Shown here one piece after another: positions 1 to 6,442 of a DNA stretch of 6,442 nt. The stretch comes from Ignavibacteriaceae bacterium (GTDB lineage Bacteria; Bacteroidota; Ignavibacteria; Ignavibacteriales; Ignavibacteriaceae). The first letter of the stretch is position 1, and the number at the start of each line of letters is the position of its first letter. Location of the stretch: the NCBI GenBank assembly GCA_026193755.1, contig JAPHUI010000431.1, positions 1 to 6,442 on the forward strand. The letters run 5' to 3'. The translations under genes were made by a program, and so were the position numbers. The notes under the pieces were generated by a model. The model was not told the DNA's origin, did not search any database, and saw only the letters and a program-made list of their open reading frames with translations.

Positions 1-2
1 AA

Positions 3-71
3 GATAAAGTAGTCGCAATAATAAAGTGGGTTGACGGTACGGTACTGGATTCAGTATTCCAAGTTAAGTAG
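3..71 (+). CDS. Possible C-terminal tail of an unidentified plus-strand gene (partial)
   Basis: Reading from base 3, one plus-strand frame stays open for 22 codons and ends at TAG (69-71). The other two plus frames meet stops within the first 12 bases. The peptide ends in DGTVLDSVFQVK and alternates hydrophobic and polar residues, as in beta strands, which is plausible for the end of a beta-rich protein. The stop lies only 5 bases from the stop of the minus-strand lipoprotein gene, so the two genes would converge tail to tail. An open run this short can occur by chance. No family can be named. The rest of the gene would lie left of the window. Confidence 0.45.
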   Translation, partial: DKVVAIIKWVDGTVLDSVFQVK

Positions 72-76
72 AAGGG

Positions 77-1537
77 TCACCGGGGAGGTTTGTATTTATT
101 TAACCCCCCACCATTTGTGGTTATCCAGACATTTCCGTTTTGATCTCTGACTGCAGCCCGGACATTATCGGTAGTTATTAAGGAATTCGAAGTCCTAAAA
201 ACTGTTGAATTGTTTTGATTATCGAAGAGAACTAATCCCTCCGTTGTAGAAATCCATTTATTATTTTGCCCATCAATAAAAATATTGTTCACATTATTTT
301 GAAATGTGCCTAACAGGAAATTTGTAAATGTATTCCCGTTAAAGTACGATACTCCACCCCTTCCTGCTGTATCGGGCAAAAAACAGAACCAGATATTATT
401 TAGCTCATCAGCCCCTATTGAACTTATTGTGTTGGATGGATAACCATAATTCACAATTAATAAAGAATCAAAACTTTCATTCTCAAGGGTTCTAATTCCA
501 TCTGCTTTTGTTCCAAGCCATATTTTATTTACGCTTTCGATGTAAATATCATTTATCCAATCCTTACCGGCAGGTTCATTATATACATTCCAATTGAAAC
601 CATCGAACTTTACAAGGTTTGCTGCTGTGCCTATCCAGACATTGTTGTTATTGTCAAATCTGATGGTGTTGATAAAATCTGATATTAATCCGGAATTGCT
701 ATGGTTGTAAATAATCCATCCGCTTCCATCAAAAACTCCTATCCCGGCTTCAGTTCCTACCCAAATTCTGTTCTGGTTATCAATAGAAATGCATTTTACT
801 CTATTCGATGGGATTGAAGAGTTTGTTAGATTGTAATTTATAAAATTTACTTCATCATATTTTATCAAACCATTTTCTAAGGTACCAATCCACTTGATAT
901 TGTTATTATCGATTGTAATTGCAGTTAATAGATTTGTCTGGATGTCTGAAGTAGATACCTGATAGTCTACCCATACAGAAGTATCACGCAAAGTTCTTGT
1001 ATAGTTATTAATCGTGCTGCTTTGAACTATTGCAATTATATTGACGTCTCTGTGATTATATAAGTCGAATTTAACACTGTACTCACCCGGTAATAAATTT
1101 TGTATTGTCAAGGGAGTAACTTTATTAAGAACCGAATCATTGAAAGTTATGTTTGCGCCAGTAGGAACAGTCTGCAGGTAAACTCCGCCGTACATAGATG
1201 GATTAGATAAAATGTCGACATTCAATGTTAGTTTTTCGTCTTCATTTAGATTTACAACGAGTGTTGTATCTTTAAAATATTTTTTCTTTAAAGTAATTTC
1301 ATAGACTCCGGCATCAATATATGAAATACTATCTGGTGTAAGCCTGCCTGTATTTCTGCCATTTTGAAAAATTGTAAATCCATCCGGAACAGAGTTCACA
1401 TAAATAAATCCCTTTGGTGGTTCAGATTCTACTGGTGAACGCGAGACCTGTTTATCGCAGCCATTCAGTATTAAAATCAACCAAACATAAAAAGTAAAAT
1501 AAAAAAGCCAATTGTATTTTATTATCAGATCTCTCAA
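77..1537 (-). CDS. Lipoprotein with two PEGA domains and a seven-bladed two-component-regulator-type propeller
   Basis: A probable outer-membrane lipoprotein of 486 residues. Residues 1-26 form a signal peptide with an aromatic and aliphatic core, ending in the lipobox LNGC with the lipidated Cys at 27. A short linker (28-41) leads to two PEGA domains, about 42-110 (VPDGFTIFQNG) and 117-183 (TVPTGANITFND, then LLPGEYSV). Residues about 190-486 hold seven repeats of the type D-x-N-N-x-(K/R/V)-W-I-G-T...G-(L/V)-x-x-(F/Y)-(D/N). Their tryptophans lie at 216, 259, 301, 340, 383, 428 and 471, spaced 39-45 residues apart. Such repeats build the periplasmic sensor of hybrid two-component systems, but here no membrane relay, kinase or DNA-binding part follows. 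The reading frame has a stop directly upstream (the DUF4249 gene's TAA) and no ATG before residue 115. TTG at 1537-1535 is therefore the likely start, as it gives a complete signal peptide. The gene starts 12 bases after the DUF4249 gene, so co-transcription is likely. A ligand-binding or scaffold role at the envelope is inferred; the ligand is unknown. Confidence 0.88.
   Translation of the reverse strand: MRDLIIKYNWLFYFTFYVWLILILNGCDKQVSRSPVESEPPKGFIYVNSVPDGFTIFQNGRNTGRLTPDSISYIDAGVYEITLKKKYFKDTTLVVNLNEDEKLTLNVDILSNPSMYGGVYLQTVPTGANITFNDSVLNKVTPLTIQNLLPGEYSVKFDLYNHRDVNIIAIVQSSTINNYTRTLRDTSVWVDYQVSTSDIQTNLLTAITIDNNNIKWIGTLENGLIKYDEVNFINYNLTNSSIPSNRVKCISIDNQNRIWVGTEAGIGVFDGSGWIIYNHSNSGLISDFINTIRFDNNNNVWIGTAANLVKFDGFNWNVYNEPAGKDWINDIYIESVNKIWLGTKADGIRTLENESFDSLLIVNYGYPSNTISSIGADELNNIWFCFLPDTAGRGGVSYFNGNTFTNFLLGTFQNNVNNIFIDGQNNKWISTTEGLVLFDNQNNSTVFRTSNSLITTDNVRAAVRDQNGNVWITTNGGGLNKYKPPR
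83..910 (-). repeat. Seven propeller-blade repeats encoded in the lipoprotein gene
   Basis: Residues 210-485 contain seven degenerate copies of a roughly 42-residue unit centred on a W-(I/V/L)-(G/S/T)-T-like core: KWIGT, IWVGT, VWIGT, IWLGT, IWFCF, KWIST and VWITT. The copies are alike in protein but I saw no long identical DNA stretches, which suggests old duplication. Seven units match one closed seven-bladed beta-propeller. The segment 188-207 before the first core could supply the strand that closes the ring. Blade 5 departs most: it has FCF in place of the usual G-T and an inserted LPDTAGR. Confidence 0.85.
989..1414 (-). repeat. Tandem pair of PEGA domains in the lipoprotein gene
   Basis: Two consecutive units of about 67-69 residues (42-110 and 117-183) share the PEGA layout. 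Each has a first strand ending V-P-x-G-(A/F), then a short polar turn, a TP pair, a G-x-Y-x-(V/I) strand (AGVYEITL in the first, PGEYSVKF in the second), and a final strand rich in polar residues. PEGA domains are small beta-sandwich modules of bacterial surface proteins, named after a PEGA motif; here the motif reads PDGF and PTGA. They sit between the lipid anchor and the propeller and may act as a spacer or as a contact to the cell wall; that role is inference. Confidence 0.75.
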
Positions 1538-1549
1538 TGGTTTATTAAA

Positions 1550-2518
1550 TTAATCTTCAACAATGAAATTGTATCCAAACGATTCAATATAATCTTGCAA
1601 AAACCTTAATCTCGTATATTTCTTTTGTGAGTATGAACCAAACAATCCAAAACCACCTTCAATATTAGAATAGTCTGCTACATCAACACTTACAGTTAAA
1701 TCGTCAACATTGCCGCCTGTTGATGAAAGATATCTTGATGAAGGTTGATCAAAAGCGATACAACTAAATAATAAGTTTTGAAATACAGCATAGTTGTTTT
1801 TGTTTGGATCACTAGCAGAAATCTCTTGCAACGCTTTTATAACAGCATTCATTTGATACACTACTGTTATCGATGCATTTGGTACCGGATATACAGGGGT
1901 AAGCTCATTCCCCTGGGTAACATATCTTGTCGGTATATCTTTTTCTTTGTAAACAACTTCTCCATTTATTTTTTGTTCATAGCGTATTGCAAGCTTCGGT
2001 AAGAAAAATGTTCCTTCATCCAGAGTCTTCCAAATAACCTGGACTATATTTTTTCCAATAGGAGGAATAATAACCTCGCTGTTATTATCGAAAGTAATCT
2101 GTCCGGGTGTTAAAGAATTTGAGCGCAATCTTTTTCCATTTGGAAGTAATACTTCTAGTTCAATCGTTTTTCTGTTTCCAACAAAAAATTTATTGTTGTA
2201 GTAAAAGCTAAATGGAGTTTTATACCGGGATGTATCTTCTCTTGTAACAGAAGAATCAGAGAAAACAAATACGGTATCGTTGTACCAAACTCTTATATCT
2301 GCACCTACAATCGAAGGGTCTGTTGTGTACGTGTAAGGATCGTAACCATCAGGTCGGTAGCTTTTAAATAAAGTTGCAGTCTGAAAATTTTCATTGCTCT
2401 TTAGAATGCACGTGAATGCATACTTCTCGACATAATCTCCGTAAGGATTGAAGTCTTCATTACAAGAAATTAAAAAGACACCAATAAAAATAAATCCTAT
2501 AGCTTTTCGAACGCTCAT
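1550..2518 (-). CDS. DUF4249-family lipoprotein, partner of the TonB-dependent receptor
   Basis: A 322-residue lipoprotein of the kind often encoded directly after TonB-dependent receptors in Bacteroidota. The signal peptide has a basic start (VRK), a hydrophobic core and the lipobox LISC with the lipid-bearing Cys at 19. The mature part is beta-rich. An N-terminal sandwich-like region (about 30-145) has the family pattern of a strand, a proline/tyrosine-rich loop (52-67), 'GADIRVWYND', and then 'ELEVLLPNGKRL' before 'SNSLTPG'. The C-terminal part ends with the family-like 'NIEGGFGLFGSY' (285-296). Two further cysteines, 37 and 253, could pair. The start ATG overlaps the receptor's TGA, with AAAGG a short distance upstream, so translation is probably coupled to the receptor. 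The family has no settled biochemical function; a role as the surface or periplasmic partner of the receptor is inferred from gene order. It is not a SusD protein: it is too short and lacks the helical-repeat character. The family assignment rests on motif recall, not on a search. Confidence 0.8.
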   Translation of the reverse strand: MSVRKAIGFIFIGVFLISCNEDFNPYGDYVEKYAFTCILKSNENFQTATLFKSYRPDGYDPYTYTTDPSIVGADIRVWYNDTVFVFSDSSVTREDTSRYKTPFSFYYNNKFFVGNRKTIELEVLLPNGKRLRSNSLTPGQITFDNNSEVIIPPIGKNIVQVIWKTLDEGTFFLPKLAIRYEQKINGEVVYKEKDIPTRYVTQGNELTPVYPVPNASITVVYQMNAVIKALQEISASDPNKNNYAVFQNLLFSCIAFDQPSSRYLSSTGGNVDDLTVSVDVADYSNIEGGFGLFGSYSQKKYTRLRFLQDYIESFGYNFIVED

Positions 2519-4755
2519 AATTCAACCTTTAATGTTCCGGTTAATAAAAACGGAAGCATGTTCACGATTTCTCCGGTATCGCGGTTAAAGTAGAAAATAT
2601 TTTTTCTGTCATAAACATTAATTGCGCTTATCCCAAGTTCAATGTTTACTAAATTTATGCTTAAGCGTTTAATCAAACTTAAATCCAGGCGATGGTATGT
2701 AGGAAGTCTTCCAATATTTTTATCACCAAGATATGTGTACGGCTGAAATTCACCGCTGCTCAATCCATTTAAACTGTTGGTATTAAAAAAATATTTATCA
2801 TAAAACCCGATTATTTGTGTGAATGGATAACCAGATGAAAAATTCCAGACAGAACTTGCTATCCAACCGTCACCCAAATTAAACTCGAGCAAAATGTTAG
2901 CGGTATGACGTGCGTCATATTTCGGGTAGTATAGCCATCCATCTACCTCTTTGTACGCCCAGCTCAATGCATAAGAAGTTGTTATATTAAAAGGATCAAT
3001 GCTGTAGTTGAATAAAAATTCTAATCCGTACGACTCACCCGTGCCTGCAAGCAGATCGGGATCATATCTGGTGAATTTCTGATCATTAACAACTGCAATA
3101 TCCTGCAGAATTTTATAGTAACCTTCAATAGAAAATTGAATCCCCCTTATAAAATCAAAGTTAAATCCGGCAATATAATGTATCGATCTTTCGGGATTCA
3201 AATAATCGGGAATGATTATCCATGGATCAAAGATTGAAATAATTTCACTTTCATCAGTAACGGTTATTAATTCCTGAAGATATATTCCCCAAGCAGCTTT
3301 GAATGCAATAGATGGAATGAATCTATAGGTCAGGCTCACACGCGGTTCAAACGTTCCGCCCCCATTCCCGCTCAATCCCGTAATATTAAATCTGGTGCCG
3401 GCGTCCAATCCGAAATTCTTCCATTGTAAAAATTTATATTTCCCATACAAGCTTAGATTTCCAGCAAAGTTTTCTAAATCACTTTTTATTCCAACATAAT
3501 TCACCTGATTAAATTTTGAATCGATTGTCTTAAGTTTTAATCCCAGACCAATCTCATCACGATTATCATATACGACATTCATATCAAAGTTAATTGTGAA
3601 ATCTTTTATATTATTATATCTTGGTTTTAGACTGCTAAGATTAGGTATAACTTCACCTTCAAAAGTGCTTAAAGATATTCCTAACCTTGAATAGAGCGGA
3701 ATATCATAAACCTGCAGCCATTCGAATCCGAAAAGATTGTTATTCCATTTGAACTGTTCACGCAAAGGATTATTGTAATCAACATTATCATTAGAAAGAA
3801 AACCAAAAATTGAAAACTTCGCATTTTCAAAAATATCTGCACTTGAATAATTCAGTTTATAGGAAATATCATAAAAATCGATTGGCACGGTTTGCTCGTT
3901 AAAGAATTTTTTAAGCACATCATTGTTGTAGCTCATTCTACCGGTTATCATAAACGAACCATTGGGAATCGGTCCTTCAATAAGCCCTTTTGCAGTTAAT
4001 AAACTTAAACCCCCTTTAAATCCAAACCTGTTTTTATTTCCGTCTTTCGAAATGACATCCATAACAGAAGACACCCGACCGCTATATTCCGAAGCGAAAC
4101 CCCCTTTATAAAATTCGATGCTGTTAATCATTTCCGGGTCTATTACACTAAAGAGTCCCAAAGAATGGAAGGGATTATAAATTTCGACGCCATTTAAAAG
4201 AATAAGATTTTGATCACCGCTGCCGCCACGTACATAATATTTTGCTGTAACGTCTCCTGTAGTGCTTACGCCCGGGATAAACTGAAGGTTTCTGAAAATA
4301 TCTGTTTCTACCCCTTTAGGTAAAATTTCTAATTCTTTTACTGAAATTCTTTCAAGACTTATATCAGTTGAGTTTTCTCTTACTATTTTTTCACCAACTT
4401 TTTCTATCGTTTGCAGCTCAACACTCAGTGGGATAAGCGCAACATCAACCTGAGTTACTACATCAGGTTCAACAAAGACTTTTAAGGTTTTGGTTTTATA
4501 CCCAACATATGAAACAGTTAGTTCATATTCCTTACCGGAAGGAACAGATTTAATAAGATACAGTCCTCTTTCGTTGGTCGAAGCCCCTGTGTTTACCTCC
4601 TTCAAATATACGTTACAGAATGTGAGAGCTTCACCATTAGTTGAGTCAGTTACAAAACCACGAATGTTGCCGGGTTGTTGTCCGAGTGCGTAATTAAACG
4701 AAATGATGATTGAAAGAAATAAAAACAGAATTAAATTTGTTGAGGGAAACCGCAT
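2515..4755 (-). CDS. TonB-dependent outer-membrane receptor with N-terminal carboxypeptidase-like domain
   Basis: An outer-membrane beta-barrel transporter that would import a bound substrate using energy passed from TonB-ExbB-ExbD. Residues 1-25 are a Sec signal peptide, probably cut after ALG before QQ. Residues about 30-108 form a carboxypeptidase-D regulatory-like domain: 'IRGFVTDSTNGEAL' opening, 'GAST...GLYLI', then 'VSYVGYKTKTL'. The plug spans about 130-236 and has the family hallmarks: 'ETDIFRNLQFIPGV', 'YYVRGGSGDQNLILLNGV', 'IYNPFHSLGLF' and 'GGFASEYSGRVSSVMDV'. The remaining 500 residues are the 22-strand barrel, with 'DARHTANILLEFNLGDGW' and 'LPTYHRLDLSL' near the end. At 746 residues it is much shorter than SusC proteins (about 1000) and belongs with the smaller receptors that are paired with DUF4249 lipoproteins. 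The last residue is Leu rather than the usual aromatic. The substrate (iron chelate, peptide, sugar or other) cannot be told. The gene is followed by two lipoprotein genes in a probable operon. The ATG at 4755 is chosen because it gives a complete signal peptide; no clear ribosome site precedes it. Confidence 0.93.
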   Translation of the reverse strand: MRFPSTNLILFLFLSIIISFNYALGQQPGNIRGFVTDSTNGEALTFCNVYLKEVNTGASTNERGLYLIKSVPSGKEYELTVSYVGYKTKTLKVFVEPDVVTQVDVALIPLSVELQTIEKVGEKIVRENSTDISLERISVKELEILPKGVETDIFRNLQFIPGVSTTGDVTAKYYVRGGSGDQNLILLNGVEIYNPFHSLGLFSVIDPEMINSIEFYKGGFASEYSGRVSSVMDVISKDGNKNRFGFKGGLSLLTAKGLIEGPIPNGSFMITGRMSYNNDVLKKFFNEQTVPIDFYDISYKLNYSSADIFENAKFSIFGFLSNDNVDYNNPLREQFKWNNNLFGFEWLQVYDIPLYSRLGISLSTFEGEVIPNLSSLKPRYNNIKDFTINFDMNVVYDNRDEIGLGLKLKTIDSKFNQVNYVGIKSDLENFAGNLSLYGKYKFLQWKNFGLDAGTRFNITGLSGNGGGTFEPRVSLTYRFIPSIAFKAAWGIYLQELITVTDESEIISIFDPWIIIPDYLNPERSIHYIAGFNFDFIRGIQFSIEGYYKILQDIAVVNDQKFTRYDPDLLAGTGESYGLEFLFNYSIDPFNITTSYALSWAYKEVDGWLYYPKYDARHTANILLEFNLGDGWIASSVWNFSSGYPFTQIIGFYDKYFFNTNSLNGLSSGEFQPYTYLGDKNIGRLPTYHRLDLSLIKRLSINLVNIELGISAINVYDRKNIFYFNRDTGEIVNMLPFLLTGTLKVEL
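2526..2530 (-). promoter_or_regulatory. Ribosome-binding-like AAAGG before the overlapping DUF4249 start
   Basis: On the minus strand AAAGG ends 7 bases before the ATG at 2518-2516, inside the last codons of the receptor gene. The ATG shares bases with the receptor's TGA stop (ATGA at 2518-2515). This layout suits re-initiation by ribosomes finishing the receptor. The match to a Shine-Dalgarno sequence is short and may be incidental, because FCB bacteria often use weak or no such sites. Confidence 0.4.
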
Positions 4756-4785
4756 TTACAAGATTAAAGTTAGAAATATTGATGC

Positions 4786-4793
4786 GAAATATA
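4786..4793 (-). promoter_or_regulatory. Weak candidate -7 element ahead of the receptor gene
   Basis: In the 88 bases between the permease stop and the receptor ATG, the minus strand reads TATATTTC. This is one base from the Bacteroidota -7 consensus TAnnTTTG. It would place transcription start about 25 bases before the ATG. No convincing -33 TTG lies at the right distance, and in AT-rich DNA such a match is common. It is the only candidate I can offer for separate transcription of the receptor cluster. Confidence 0.25.
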
Positions 4794-4843
4794 GTCCATC
4801 TTCTTAAAACATCACACACTAATTTTTTACCGTTATTAATTTG

Positions 4844-6013
4844 TTAAGCTGCCCGTAAAGCATTTACAATATTCAAACGGGCGGCACGGACAGAGGGTAA
4901 GAAACCGCCGATTATTCCCATTAACACTGCGAAGATAAGTGAGCTAATAACAATTGAAGGTGAAAGACTAAAATTAAAAGAAAGTTCAGCAAATGAACCA
5001 AAGTTTAAAGTTGAGATATTAAAGAACTGAAGGAAAGAGGCGAGAAAAATCCCAATTATTCCGCCGGTAATAGCAATTACAAGTGATTCAATTAAAAAGA
5101 CAACCAGAATGCTTCTTCTTTTAAAACCGAGAGCACGGAGTGTTCCAACTTCAACTGTACGATTAGCAACAGCAGCATACATGGTTATCATTGCTCCTAT
5201 GGTAGCACCAAAACTGAAAATAATTGTTATGAATATTCCAAGTATTCGTATAAAGTTTGCCATCAACTCTGATTGTTCTTCAAAAAATTGCTGCTCAATT
5301 TTAGCTTCAAACTGCTGAAGTCGTTTATCAAATTTGAAATTTTTATTAAACGCTTCAAAGTTGCTAGCATTGTCAAGCTTAAGAGTGACGGAAGAAACTG
5401 TATTTCCTCGGTTAAAAGCATTAAGAAGCTGCTCGGAATCTCCCCACATTTCAGAATCAAATCCACTTCCTTCCGAATCAAAAACACCAACTATTTTCCA
5501 GTTATCACCTGCAAACTTGACTTCGTCTCCGAGCTTTGCACCTTTAAATCTTCCTGTAACAGCAGAACCAACAATCAATTCACGTAAACCGAAAGTGAAC
5601 ATTCTACCTTCAATAATTTTTACCTGCGGTCTTAACTCTAATATAACACCAGACACACCTCTTACTGTTACATTACTTACGCCGCCACTGGTTTTCTTGA
5701 GATTAATAATTACAACAGGTTCTTTTGAAATAATTTGTTTGCCGTCTTTATCCACGGCGATATGTGAAAGTGTTCTGATGACATCCTGTGTTTCTCCATC
5801 CACCAAGCTCGATATTTCTCCATTTGCAGCTTTTCGTGTTATTAGAACGTTATCCGGCAGCCCGGTTGCAATAAGCGTTTTCTGAATTCCGTATGCCATC
5901 ATTAATACCGCTGCGAAAACAAATACCACTAACGCAACACCAAAGATCGTGATGAAGGTTGTAAGCTTTCTTGATGTAAAATTTTTTATTGTATACTTAA
6001 ATGGAATTTTCAT
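4844..6013 (-). CDS. MacB/FtsX-type ABC transporter permease (second of a pair)
   Basis: A 389-residue inner-membrane permease of the MacB/LolC/FtsX superfamily, whose members transmit ATP-driven movements to a periplasmic domain rather than forming a classic channel. The layout is typical. There is a basic cytoplasmic start, then TM1 at about 17-42. A periplasmic MacB_PCD-like domain covers about 45-240, including 'IIEGRMFTFGLRELIVG', where a new pair of strands begins, and 'GDEVKFAGDNWKIVGVFD'. Three more helices follow at about 252-283, 300-332 and 351-377. The cytoplasmic loop 'NRTVEVGTLRALGFKRRSI' (284-302) is the conserved segment expected to contact the ATPase. The end, 'LPSVRAARLNIVNALRAA', is the usual FtsX C-terminus. 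The length fits an intact gene. It follows the first permease after 33 bases, so the two very likely form a heterodimer in one operon. The cargo is unknown: lipoprotein, lipid, peptide or drug export are all possible. Confidence 0.92.
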   Translation of the reverse strand: MKIPFKYTIKNFTSRKLTTFITIFGVALVVFVFAAVLMMAYGIQKTLIATGLPDNVLITRKAANGEISSLVDGETQDVIRTLSHIAVDKDGKQIISKEPVVIINLKKTSGGVSNVTVRGVSGVILELRPQVKIIEGRMFTFGLRELIVGSAVTGRFKGAKLGDEVKFAGDNWKIVGVFDSEGSGFDSEMWGDSEQLLNAFNRGNTVSSVTLKLDNASNFEAFNKNFKFDKRLQQFEAKIEQQFFEEQSELMANFIRILGIFITIIFSFGATIGAMITMYAAVANRTVEVGTLRALGFKRRSILVVFLIESLVIAITGGIIGIFLASFLQFFNISTLNFGSFAELSFNFSLSPSIVISSLIFAVLMGIIGGFLPSVRAARLNIVNALRAA

Positions 6014-6046
6014 ATCGCAACATTTATATTTTCGTTGAGTGTAACT

Positions 6047-6442
6047 TTAACCAATGAATCGCAACCCATCAACAATACTTGTTCTCAGAGCTTTTAAAAT
6101 TGGGAATATTGATGCAGCGACACCAATTAGTAAGGCAGATGAAACTGCAAATATTACCGTGATCGGTTCCAATTGAAATACAGGGAAGAACCCTTTTGGA
6201 ATAAACGAACCGAAACCTTCAACTATTGGAAAACTTAGGAACAAACCTAGCCCACCACCAATCGCCGAAATGAAAAGCGATTCTCCAAGAATAAGTCCCA
6301 CCATATGACCAGCAGAAAATCCTATAGTTTTAAAGACTGCGTATTCTCTTGTTCTTTCTCTTGCAGACATTATCATAGTGTTACCAAGCACAAGCATTAT
6401 TATTCCAATTATTACAAATGAAATTACATTCATTGAAGTAAT
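6047..6442 (-). CDS. MacB/FtsX-type ABC transporter permease, C-terminal part (first of a pair, cut by window edge)
   Basis: Only the last 131 residues are in view. The frame runs open to the right edge (Ile-Thr-Ser precede the first Met), so the Met at 6433 is internal and the true start lies outside. What is seen is the C-terminal FtsX domain: a helix at about 6-26, the cytoplasmic loop 'ARERTREYAVFKTIGFSAGH' (27-46) that would contact the ATPase, a second helix (about 48-74), a periplasmic loop rich in Gly/Phe/Pro, a third helix (about 94-118), and the tail 'ALRTSIVDGLRFIG'. The loop resembles that of the following permease (VEVGTLRALGFKRR), so the two are homologous but divergent, as in a heterodimeric LolC/LolE-like pair. 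An ATPase gene is expected nearby upstream, outside the window. Confidence 0.9.
   Translation of the reverse strand: MTSMNVISFVIIGIIMLVLGNTMIMSARERTREYAVFKTIGFSAGHMVGLILGESLFISAIGGGLGLFLSFPIVEGFGSFIPKGFFPVFQLEPITVIFAVSSALLIGVAASIFPILKALRTSIVDGLRFIG

Noticed and set aside
82..109. A GGGGAGGTT ... AACCCCCC inverted repeat near the convergent gene ends, considered as a terminator.
   Set aside because: The stem has seven pairs with a mismatch and an 11-base loop, lies within codons of the lipoprotein, and has no T run after it on either strand.
77..1537. A truncated hybrid two-component sensor (a pseudogene remnant).
   Set aside because: The protein has its own lipobox signal peptide and two PEGA domains, and it stops cleanly after a complete set of seven repeats. 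It reads as an intact separate protein rather than a broken kinase.
1550..4755. A SusC/SusD polysaccharide-uptake pair.
   Set aside because: The receptor is about 250 residues shorter than SusC proteins, and the partner lipoprotein shows DUF4249-like beta-rich features instead of SusD helical repeats. No glycan enzymes are nearby.
5334..5885. A 183-codon open frame on the plus strand.
   Set aside because: It lies wholly inside the well-supported permease gene on the other strand. Its product is a low-complexity Ser/Pro/Leu-rich sequence with no recognisable domain.
6047..6433. A complete small 128-residue membrane protein starting at the Met at 6433.
   Set aside because: The frame is open to the window edge, and the sequence is only the C-terminal domain of a permease. 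It is a cut gene, not a short one.

Overview
This AT-rich window holds five genes on the minus strand and, at its left edge, what may be the tail of a plus-strand gene. The families point to the Bacteroidota / Ignavibacteriota (FCB) group. The signs are a TonB-dependent receptor with an N-terminal carboxypeptidase-like domain, a DUF4249-type lipoprotein overlapping its end, several short lipobox signal peptides, and starts with little or no Shine-Dalgarno sequence. I cannot place it more precisely without a database.

In the direction of transcription (right to left), the window opens inside a MacB/FtsX-type ABC transporter permease (6442-6047, its N-terminus lies outside). A second, complete permease of the same superfamily follows (6013-4844). 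The two form a permease pair. The ATPase and any membrane-fusion partner must be encoded elsewhere, most likely beyond the right edge. After an 88-base gap with a weak promoter candidate comes a tight three-gene cluster. It consists of a 746-residue TonB-dependent outer-membrane receptor (4755-2515), a 322-residue DUF4249-like lipoprotein starting inside the receptor's stop codon (ATGA overlap, 2518-1550), and a 486-residue lipoprotein 12 bases further on (1537-77). The last carries two PEGA domains and a single seven-bladed propeller of the type found in two-component sensors. It appears to start with TTG.

The likely joint role of the three-gene cluster is an outer-membrane uptake or sensing unit. 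The receptor would be the energised channel, the DUF4249 lipoprotein its partner, and the PEGA/propeller lipoprotein an accessory binding or anchoring protein. The substrate cannot be read from the sequence. A shared function with the ABC permeases is possible from gene order alone and is not shown. The most unusual item is the PEGA-PEGA-propeller lipoprotein: it has exactly one seven-repeat propeller but no transmembrane relay, kinase or DNA-binding part. I saw no RNA genes, mobile elements, CRISPR arrays or clear intrinsic terminators, and no gene-free stretch longer than 88 bases.
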